DNA of 64,000 nucleotides from GCA-003244245 sp035606945 (GTDB taxonomy: Bacteria; Actinomycetota; Actinomycetes; Mycobacteriales; Pseudonocardiaceae), in assembly GCA_035606945.1 (NCBI GenBank), contig DATNDR010000086.1, positions 1 to 64,000 of the forward strand, given 5' to 3'. This document shows, in pieces, positions 57,377 to 64,000 of the stretch; positions within the stretch are counted from its first letter, which is position 1, and each line of letters opens with the position of its first letter. The translations under genes were made by a program, and so were the position numbers. Under the pieces are notes generated by a model. It was given only the letters and a program-made list of their open reading frames with translations, was not told the origin of the DNA and made no database searches.

Positions 57377-57548
57377 GACTCCACCATCCTTTGCCAGATG
57401 CCTCCCGTAGTCGGGAGTTACTGGCACAGGAGTTCCCGACATTGATCGATCTCAAACCCGACCAATCGGGCGTCGACGGTTGCCCCAGCCGTTAGAGGGG
57501 CGGTTGTGCGGGGTACCCCACGATCCCGCGCGCGCCCAGGAGGCACCG

Positions 57549-59063
57549 ATGAGCACCGCACCGCTGACCACGTCTGACCCGGTGCGGAGTCTGATCCCGG
57601 CGCGGATCGACCGGTTGCCCTGGTCACCGTTCCACACCCGAATGGTGATCGCGCTAGGGGTGGCGTGGATCCTCGACGGCCTCGAGATCACAGTCGCAAG
57701 CGCCGTCGGAGCAATACTCAACAAGCCCGAGACGCTGAACCTGTCATCCACCGAAGTGGGGCTCATCGCGACGGTGTATCTGATCGGCGAGGTCGTCGGC
57801 GCGCTGGTATTCGGCCGGATGTCCGATAGGCTGGGCCGCCGCAACCTATTTATGATCACGCTGGGCGTGTACCTCGTCGGTAGCGGTCTCACCGCGCTGA
57901 CCTTGGGCAGCGGTACCGCCTGGATTGTCTTTCTGTACGTCACGCGATTCATTGCCGGAACCGGTATCGGTGGTGAATACGCCGCAATCAACTCGGCGAT
58001 CGACGAGTTGATCCCGGCTCGCTACCGCGGGCGAGTCGACATTGCGGTCAACGGCACGTACTGGGCAGGCGCGATCCTCGGCACGCTCGGCACGTTCATC
58101 CTGCTCAACGAGCTGACGCCCAGCGTCGGCTGGCGGATCGGTTTTCTCATCGGACCGGTCCTGGGCCTGGTGATCCTGCTGGTGCGGCGCAACCTGCCGG
58201 AAAGCCCCCGATGGCAGATCATGAACGGCCGTGAGCAAGCCGCCGAGCAATCGATCTCCTACATCGAGCACGAGGTGGCGCAGTCCGGAAAAACGCTGCC
58301 CAAGGTCGACGAGAGCAAAGCGATCGACCTGCGGCCGGCCGACCAGATCGGCTATCTCGCACTCACCAGAGTGCTGTTCCGGGAGTACCCGAGCCGCGCG
58401 ATACTGGGCGCATCCCTGATGGTCAGCCAGTCATTCCTGTACAACGCGATCTTCTTTACCTACACGCTGGTACTCGAGAAGTTCTATGGCGTGCCGGCGA
58501 CGTCGACGTCCATCTATCTCATCGCCTTCGCGGTGGGCAACTTGGCCGGGCCACTGACCATCGGCCGTTTCTTCGATACGATCGGCCGCAAGACCATGAT
58601 CGCCGGCACGTACATCGGTTCCGGAATCCTGCTGGCCGTCAGCGCATGGCTGTTCAACGCGGGATTACTCACCGCGACGACCCAGACCATTTCCTGGTGC
58701 GTGATCTTCTTCTTCGCTTCGGCAGGCGCCAGTGCCGCATACCTCACCGTCAGCGAGATCTTTCCGCTGGAGGTTCGGGCGAAAGCGATCGCGGTGTTCT
58801 TCGCCATTGCGCAGTGCTTCGGTGCGGTGGGCCCGGTCGTCTATGGCGCGCTCATCGGTGATGGTTCGCAACCGTTCAGGCTGTTCCTCGGATACCTGCT
58901 CGGCGCAGCCGTGATGATCGCCGGCGGGTTGGTCGCGGTGGTGTACGGAGTGGCTGCTGAGGGCCGGTCGCTGGAGGACATTGCAGCGCCGCTGGCGGCG
59001 GCCAGCCGGGGACACGCAGGTTCCACCCGGGCCGAAGGTGTGGCATCGCCGCTATCGACCTGA
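57549..59063 (+). CDS. MFS transporter, sugar/metabolite-proton symporter type
   Basis: 504 residues with 12 membrane segments. Motif A copies: FGRMSDRLGRRNLFMITLGV and the second-half RFFDTIGRKTMIAGTYIGSG. Sugar-porter marks include YVTRFIAGTGIGGEYAAINS and LPESPRW. A middle loop of about 50 charged residues separates the halves. The substrate is unknown. AGGAGG sits five bases before the ATG at 57549. Confidence 0.88.
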   Translation: MSTAPLTTSDPVRSLIPARIDRLPWSPFHTRMVIALGVAWILDGLEITVASAVGAILNKPETLNLSSTEVGLIATVYLIGEVVGALVFGRMSDRLGRRNLFMITLGVYLVGSGLTALTLGSGTAWIVFLYVTRFIAGTGIGGEYAAINSAIDELIPARYRGRVDIAVNGTYWAGAILGTLGTFILLNELTPSVGWRIGFLIGPVLGLVILLVRRNLPESPRWQIMNGREQAAEQSISYIEHEVAQSGKTLPKVDESKAIDLRPADQIGYLALTRVLFREYPSRAILGASLMVSQSFLYNAIFFTYTLVLEKFYGVPATSTSIYLIAFAVGNLAGPLTIGRFFDTIGRKTMIAGTYIGSGILLAVSAWLFNAGLLTATTQTISWCVIFFFASAGASAAYLTVSEIFPLEVRAKAIAVFFAIAQCFGAVGPVVYGALIGDGSQPFRLFLGYLLGAAVMIAGGLVAVVYGVAAEGRSLEDIAAPLAAASRGHAGSTRAEGVASPLST

Positions 59064-59077
59064 TCGGCCGGTGGGAT

Positions 59078-59299
59078 TCAGATCAGCCACCACGCCAGCA
59101 TCAACGCCATGACAGTGGCCACGATCACCAGAATCAGCACCCCAGAAAGCATTCGAGCCGGGTTCGACTCGCCATGTTGCACACCCAGACTACCGACGTC
59201 CAGATGCGCGGTGTCATTGCTGCCAGTCCGCGGGCGGGGGAAGCCCCGAGGGGCTTCATTGTCCTTGCGGCCCGACCCGGGGGTAAGGTGCGCCGTCAT
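59078..59299 (-). CDS. Small protein with one C-terminal membrane helix
   Basis: 73 residues: a charged N-terminus (MTAHLTPGSGRKDNEAPRGF) and a C-terminal helix MLSGVLILVIVATVMALMLA ending WWLI. This is a tail-anchored layout. No strong ribosome binding site is seen, so the start is uncertain. Confidence 0.5.
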   Translation of the reverse strand: MTAHLTPGSGRKDNEAPRGFPRPRTGSNDTAHLDVGSLGVQHGESNPARMLSGVLILVIVATVMALMLAWWLI

Positions 59300-59437
59300 A
59301 GCGCTGACGCTACGACCCGAGTGGTTACTGCTTCGCCCGATCAAGGTTAGCCGGAGGTAAAAAATTCCCTGCGGGTTAACCCTTCCGGATGACAATCGTC
59401 ATCCAGGCGCGGTCCTTACCATTCGGTGGTGCCCGCA

Positions 59438-62044
59438 ATGTGGCCGCTGACCGGTCGCGCCGAAGAGCTGAGGGTGATCAGCGGGCTGACCTGTCACCGC
59501 GACGGGCCGGCGGGCGTCGTGCTGGCTGGGGCGCCTGGAGTCGGTAAGACCCGGCTGGCCCGGGAGGCGCTCGCGTTAGCCAAAAAGCGCGGGGTGCTGA
59601 CCCGGTGGGCGGTGGCGACGGCGTCGGCGCGGGCCCTGCCGTTAGGCGCGTTCGCGGCGACTCTGGGCGTGGTCGGCCCGGACCCGGCCCGGCTCGTGCG
59701 GCAGGCCGGCGATGCGCTGCTGGCCGGTGCCGGGAAAGCCGGCGTCGGCAGTGTCGTTATCGGAGTCGACGACGCGCACCTGCTCGATGAGCTGTCCGCG
59801 ACCCTGGTCCACCAGCTGGTCCTGCGTCGGGCGGCGAGTCTGGTGCTCACCTTGCGCACCGGAGAGAGCGCGCCGGATGCGGTGACCGCGTTATGGAAGG
59901 ACGGGCACCTGTCGCGGCTGGAGCTGCAGCCGCTGTCGCCCGATGAGACCACCGACTTGCTGGAGGCAGCCCTGGGCGGCGCGATTGACTCCGTCACCGC
60001 CCGGCGGCTGTGGTCGATCACCCGCGGCAATGTGCTGTACCTGCGGCAGCTGGTCGACGGTGAGCTGGAGGCGGGCCGGTTACATCAGGCGGCGGGGGTG
60101 TGGTTGTGGTCGGGTACGCCGAAGTTGTCGCCGGGGCTGGTGGATCTGCTCTCCGCGCGGATCGGCCAGTTACCCGACGCGGTGAAGGCAGTCGTCGAGG
60201 TGCTGGCTTTTGGTGAGCCGTTGGGTGTGCCGCTGCTGATGGCGCTGACTGATCCGGTAGCAGTCGAGCAAGCCGAGACGCAGGGTCTGGTCGAGGTGTA
60301 TTCGGACCGGCGACGGCTGCAGGCGCGGCTGGCCCACCCGCTCTACGGCGAGCTGCAACGGGCACAGATTGGCACCCTGCACGCGCGGCGATTGTGCGGG
60401 CGACTGGCCAGCGCGCTGGCCAGTACCGGTAGCCGCCGGGCCGGGGACACCCTGCGCCGCGCGCTGTTGACGATGGAGTCCGACCTGCCACCGGATCCGG
60501 CGTTGCTCACCAAGGCCGCGCACCGCGCGACGGAGCTGGGAGACCTGGCGCTGGCCGAAAAACTTGCCCGGGCTGCGATAGCAGCCGATGGCGGTTTCGA
60601 GCCGCGGCTGCTGCTGGGCAATGCGCTGCACTGGTCTGGCCCGGCCCGTGCCGCCGAGGCGGAAGCCGAGCTTGCCGCGGTGGCCGCGGTGGCCCGTACC
60701 GACGCCGAGCGAGTTCAGGCTGCGATACCCCGGTCGGCCAACCTGGTCTTCGGTTTGAACCGCCCGACCGAGGCCAGGGCCATGCTCGACACCGTGATGA
60801 AGACCCTTTCTGATGACGTCGCCGCGCTGGAGCCCTTGGCGATGCGCTCGGTGTTCGACGCCTTCGGCGGCCGCACCGTCCAGGCGGCCGAAGGCGCCGC
60901 GGCGGTGCTGGCCCACCCGAACTGCCCCCCACCCGCAGCGCAGCTGGCGACGTGGGGTCTGGTCGCAGCCCGCGGCTCGCAGGGCCGCCTTGACGGGCTT
61001 GCCGAACGAGCGCAGTGGATCGATGCCCGCGCCGACGCGTTCGAGACCGGGCTGCACCAAGCGGCCATCATCGGGTCATCGTGGGTCCACGGGTTGGTGC
61101 TGGCCGGCCTGCTGGATGCCGCCGAGGAGGCCGCGCACCGCTACCGCGAGCGCTGCCAGGGCGCCACCGGATTCGGGTATTCGACCATCAGCACCATGTG
61201 CGCGGTGGTGGCCCAGGCCCGCGGCCAGGTCCATACCGCGGCCCGGTGGTTCGGTCAGGCCCTTGCTGCCAGCCTGCCGACGTTCATGCTGCCAGTGGAC
61301 CTGCCCGGCGCACTCGGAATGGCCGGCGACGCGAGCGGCGCCCAGCAGGCCTGGCAGCAGATGATTCCTGCTGCGCAGCATTCGGGGTTTGCCCACATCA
61401 AATCGGAACTACAGCTCGGCGGTGCGTGGGTGGCCGCCGCCGAGGGCAGCGTCAGTGAGGCCGCCGCGCTGTCCCGCCAAGCCGCGGACCTGGCCGTGTC
61501 ACAACATCAGCCGGCCGTGGAGGTGGTCGCGTTGCACACCGCGGTCTGTTTCGGCGACCGCACGCTCGCCGACCGGCTCGCGGAACTGGCCAGCCAGGCA
61601 GACGGGCCCCGCGCACCGGCCGCGGCCGCCCACGCCGCCGCGCTGGCCGCCGCCGACGGCGCCGCGCTGCATGCCGCATCGGTGCAACTCGAGACGATGG
61701 GCGCCCTGCTGCTGGCCGCCGACGCCGCCGCCCAGGCCGCCACGGCGCACACCCGCCACGGTGAGCGGGGCTCGGCACACGCTGCCGCCAGCCGCGCGCG
61801 CCGGCTGGCGCAGGCCTGCGAGGGCGCGCGCACCCCCGCGTTGGCCGCGCTGGCCGTGCCGCTGCCACTCACCGTGCGCGAGCGCGAGATCGTCACCCTG
61901 GCCGCTGGCGGATTGTCCAACCGGCAGATCGCCGATCGGATGGTGGTATCGGTCCGTACTGTTGAGGGCCACCTCTACCGGGCCTGTGCCAAACTCGGCG
62001 TCTCCGACCGCAGCGGACTCGCCTCCGTAGTCCATGGCGACTGA
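59438..62044 (+). CDS. Large ATP-binding LuxR-family regulator (LAL type)
   Basis: About 868 residues. The N-terminal AAA/STAND ATPase has Walker A LAGAPGVGKTRLAREAL and Walker B SVVIGVDDAHLLDELS. A long middle of Ala-rich helical repeats follows (TPR-like). The C-terminal LuxR helix-turn-helix is LTVREREIVTLAAGGLSNRQ, IADRMVVSVRTVEGHL. LAL proteins sense a ligand and activate nearby genes. The GTG at 59426 is an alternative start. Confidence 0.9.
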   Translation: MWPLTGRAEELRVISGLTCHRDGPAGVVLAGAPGVGKTRLAREALALAKKRGVLTRWAVATASARALPLGAFAATLGVVGPDPARLVRQAGDALLAGAGKAGVGSVVIGVDDAHLLDELSATLVHQLVLRRAASLVLTLRTGESAPDAVTALWKDGHLSRLELQPLSPDETTDLLEAALGGAIDSVTARRLWSITRGNVLYLRQLVDGELEAGRLHQAAGVWLWSGTPKLSPGLVDLLSARIGQLPDAVKAVVEVLAFGEPLGVPLLMALTDPVAVEQAETQGLVEVYSDRRRLQARLAHPLYGELQRAQIGTLHARRLCGRLASALASTGSRRAGDTLRRALLTMESDLPPDPALLTKAAHRATELGDLALAEKLARAAIAADGGFEPRLLLGNALHWSGPARAAEAEAELAAVAAVARTDAERVQAAIPRSANLVFGLNRPTEARAMLDTVMKTLSDDVAALEPLAMRSVFDAFGGRTVQAAEGAAAVLAHPNCPPPAAQLATWGLVAARGSQGRLDGLAERAQWIDARADAFETGLHQAAIIGSSWVHGLVLAGLLDAAEEAAHRYRERCQGATGFGYSTISTMCAVVAQARGQVHTAARWFGQALAASLPTFMLPVDLPGALGMAGDASGAQQAWQQMIPAAQHSGFAHIKSELQLGGAWVAAAEGSVSEAAALSRQAADLAVSQHQPAVEVVALHTAVCFGDRTLADRLAELASQADGPRAPAAAAHAAALAAADGAALHAASVQLETMGALLLAADAAAQAATAHTRHGERGSAHAAASRARRLAQACEGARTPALAALAVPLPLTVREREIVTLAAGGLSNRQIADRMVVSVRTVEGHLYRACAKLGVSDRSGLASVVHGD

Positions 62045-62246
62045 ACGGGCGAAACGTTGACACCATGGTCATGCGCCTGACGGCGAGCAGCCATCCTGTC
62101 GAACTCGGTGACAAGACGGCTGCCCACAATCATCAAGATCGGCTGGATACGGGGCACGCCTTCGTCCGGTGGGCGGCGTCAGCGGGGCCGGCATTCACTG
62201 ATCGGGGTCGCGACCACCGCCGACGGCCTACCGGGCTGTAACTGAT

Positions 62247-62447
62247 TCAGTGAAGGCCTAGGAAATTCCCATAGCGGGGACGTGGGTTGTAGCCGCAACC
62301 GTCGTTGTAGCAGTAGTAGCCATGGTCGTAGCGGCGGTAGTGGTAGCCGGTGGGGCGGTAGGGGCCATCGCCACCCCAGCCTTCGCAGCCACAATCAACG
62401 CCGTGTCCATACCCGCCACCCTGTGCGAAAATCTGTGCAATTCTCAT
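62247..62447 (-). CDS. Small Gly/Tyr/His/Cys-rich protein, 66 residues
   Basis: MRIAQIFAQGGGYGHGVDCG, then GYHYRRYDHGYYCYNDGCGY. It has 11 Tyr, 16 Gly, 4 His and 4 Cys, with two closely spaced Cys pairs (CGC and CYNDGC). The ribosome binding site GAAGGAG is five bases from the ATG, the best in this part of the window. The composition suggests metal or RNA binding, or a structural peptide; no family is recognised. Confidence 0.6.
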   Translation of the reverse strand: MRIAQIFAQGGGYGHGVDCGCEGWGGDGPYRPTGYHYRRYDHGYYCYNDGCGYNPRPRYGNFLGLH

Positions 62448-62949
62448 GCCCGCTCCTTCGGGATAGGTAGCAGAGCAGGGACGCCAGTAATCCCGGACAA
62501 GCCTGTGCAGTGCGCATGCGGCTTCATGAAAGTGAGCGATCGATCGATCGCACTGTCAGGCTGGATGTGATCGAATCGTAATGTGCGCGCCGGAGACGTC
62601 ATCTCACGGCATGGTGCGGGCAGTGCCCCCCGGTATCAACACCGGCAGCTCGTCGTCGCACAGTCAGCAATCCCCCCAGTTGTCCGACTGGCCTCCTTAC
62701 TCAGCGTGGTCATATGCATCTCGAACGTAAGCGATACTCTCCGTGATTTCAACTATTACTTTGTGTATACATCTGCCTACAGTACGTGAGGAGTGCGACG
62801 TGGCCGTGGCCAAAGGTGCCCGACCAGACGGTACGGGTAGGTGAGGTCGTCTGGCCGGGCGGTTCCCGATCCGGACAGTGCGGTGGAGGAGGACTCGTCC
62901 GGCCGGGTAGCTGAAAGGAGAAGTCGTGGGTCGGCAGGCGCCGCGGTGA
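62448..62949. other. Intergenic stretch, no gene seen
   Basis: About 500 bases with lower GC near 62730-62790. No frame carries protein-like sequence with a ribosome binding site. It must contain the promoter of the Gly/Tyr-rich gene. Confidence 0.5.
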
Positions 62950-63393
62950 CTAGGCGGGTACGGGCATCAGTGCCCTCAGTGGCTCGTGATCAAGCAACGT
63001 CAGCTTGATCCAGCCGTGGCCGCAAGGTGTGATGCGGACCATGGGCACATCCATACCCGCGGCGATGCGGTGCGCTTCGGCTTCGAAGTCGTCCACCACC
63101 TGGCCGGGCAGCATTCGCACCAGCAGCGTCACCGGTGGGCCCGGATCCACCGACTGCACCTGCGGGGCCACCATGACGGGTAGCCTCCCGGCGGTCACGG
63201 TGTGATGCGCGAGGTCCGTGTTGTCCATCGTGTCGTTCCACTGCCAGACCACCTCACTGGCCCACCGTGCCAACTCGTCAGCTTCTCGCCGACGCTGCAG
63301 CCAGCGCGGTGTCCACCGGGAACGGTGACGGCCCGACAGCTCGGCGTGCCGACCGACGGCCCTGGTACTCACACCGCTCGAAATGAGCGTCAT
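62950..63393 (-). CDS. Protein resembling the N-terminal part of actinobacterial FtsK/Tra-type proteins
   Basis: 147 residues. The second half, VTLLVRMLPGQVVDDFEAEA and MVRITPCGHGWIKLTLLDHE, looks like the domain that precedes the FtsK/SpoIIIE motor in actinobacterial plasmid-transfer (Tra) proteins. No ATPase part follows. GGAGGGA upstream of the ATG supports expression. It may be a leftover of an integrated plasmid or an independent protein. Confidence 0.5.
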   Translation of the reverse strand: MTLISSGVSTRAVGRHAELSGRHRSRWTPRWLQRRREADELARWASEVVWQWNDTMDNTDLAHHTVTAGRLPVMVAPQVQSVDPGPPVTLLVRMLPGQVVDDFEAEAHRIAAGMDVPMVRITPCGHGWIKLTLLDHEPLRALMPVPA

Positions 63394-63556
63394 GACAATT
63401 CCCTCCTCTATTCCGTTACCCTGGTGCGTTGTCGGGTTATGTCCATCTAATGCAGTGGATACCCGTCAGGGATTGGTTCAAACGACTCGTCAACGATTCT
63501 TGACTGGGACGATACTTCGCGAGAACAAGCCACATCCGCGTTTCGCGTGCGGCCTG

Positions 63557-63946
63557 TCAGGGCGAGTTCTCCAAGGCTGCGGGCACGGTGTCGGCGAAAC
63601 TGAACTGCTCTCGTAGGCCCGTCACGTCCAAGGCGCGATTGATCATTCCTGAGTTGCACACCAATCGCAGGTGGTGACCTTCTCGCGCAGCGAGTTCATT
63701 AGCTTGGACGAGCACGGACAGACCGGCAGATCCCAAGAATTGCACCCCATCGAGGTTCAGCACCACCAGGGGAGCAGCGGTCACCTGGGCGATCACGAAC
63801 ACGGCCAGCTCCGCGGCGGTCAGCGTATCGATCTCGCCTCCCACGGTGACCACCCGAGCGTGGGGACCGTGCCCGGTCACCTGCAGATCCAGCACGTCGG
63901 AGCACAACGGACCTGCCCTGCCCAGGGTGCCCGGTAGTAGCGCCAT
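63557..63946 (-). CDS. STAS-domain anti-sigma factor antagonist
   Basis: 129 residues. STAS core: ARVVTVGGEIDTLTAAELAV, LVVLNLDGVQFLGSAGLSVL with the phosphorylatable Ser, then VLVQANELAAREGHHLRLVC. In mycobacteria such proteins free SigF-like sigma factors from anti-sigma kinases. None is adjacent; the sigma factor at 1794 is a candidate client only by family. GGAAAGGAG precedes the ATG. Confidence 0.87.
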   Translation of the reverse strand: MALLPGTLGRAGPLCSDVLDLQVTGHGPHARVVTVGGEIDTLTAAELAVFVIAQVTAAPLVVLNLDGVQFLGSAGLSVLVQANELAAREGHHLRLVCNSGMINRALDVTGLREQFSFADTVPAALENSP

Positions 63947-64000
63947 CGCCGGCTCCTTTCCTGCCTCGGTGGCGCCCCAACGGCGACGCCAATCCTTCCC

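Noticed and set aside
62322..62570. A plus-strand frame with a signal-peptide-like start (VVAAVVVAGGAVGAIATPAFA)
   Set aside because: It overlaps the minus-strand Gly/Tyr-rich gene, which has the far better ribosome site; the hydrophobic run is the complement of its Tyr/Gly codons. Not fully excluded.

Overview
The window looks like chromosomal DNA from a high-GC actinobacterium of the Mycobacteriaceae, and not the M. tuberculosis complex. The main evidence is gene order. From about 31.4 to 56.5 kb the order largely matches the M. tuberculosis Rv3588c-Rv3628 segment: carbonic anhydrase, mutY, mhuD, clpC1, lsr2, (lysS), coaX, panD, panC, Rv3603c-Rv3605c homologues, folK, folB, folP, folE, ftsH, hpt, tilS, Rv3626c, Rv3627c and ppa. 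From about 23.9 to 30.7 kb the order resembles Rv3843c-Rv3837c (DUF4328, glpQ1, an Rv3839-like gene, pheA, phosphoglycerate mutase family). Gene names rest on motif and family recognition from memory; no database search was run.

Layout. 0-4 kb: a truncated DUF222/HNH gene, a VOC protein, a SigF-type sigma factor, remnants of an IS3-type orfA and a Sel1 repeat, and an SsgA-like gene. 4-9.4 kb: acyl-CoA dehydrogenase, a coupled membrane glycosyltransferase pair (GT2-GtrA and an ArnT-like GT39) and an atypical response regulator. 9.6-13.9 kb: flavocytochrome-type reductase, DUF4142, RNHCP zinc ribbon and an Fpg/Nei glycosylase. 14-23.5 kb: a LytS/LytTR two-component system next to two acetate/carboxylate-type sodium:solute symporter modules. 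The second symporter is fused in frame to a seven-bladed YVTN beta-propeller. 23.5-31.2 kb: housekeeping and membrane genes. 31.3-34.1 kb: carbonic anhydrase, mutY, mhuD and a decayed ABC-F gene. 34.1-41.7 kb: clpC1, an iron-box-controlled FhuF-like reductase, a diacylglycerol-kinase family protein, lsr2, a decayed lysS and a methyltransferase. 41.7-51.3 kb: a long minus-strand run for pantothenate/CoA and folate synthesis ending at ftsH. 51.6-56.5 kb: hpt, tilS, a metalloprotease, dacB-like and ppa. 56.5-64 kb: MarR, MFS transporter, a large LuxR-type ATPase regulator, several small proteins, an FtsK-N-like protein and a STAS protein.

The most unusual observations are: (1) the symporter-beta-propeller fusion at 20664-23465; (2) a family of intergenic palindromes around a TCTCCAT core at 26387, 32748 and 52201, with a half copy at 8644, where the copy at 52201 appears to supply the hpt start codon; (3) a separate repeat with exact 22-base spacing of CGACAC at 34057 and 41681; (4) lysS at its usual site beside lsr2 reduced to a pseudogene; (5) an SsgA-like sporulation/division regulator in a mycobacterium-like genome; (6) a 66-residue Gly/Tyr/His/Cys-rich small protein with a strong ribosome binding site.
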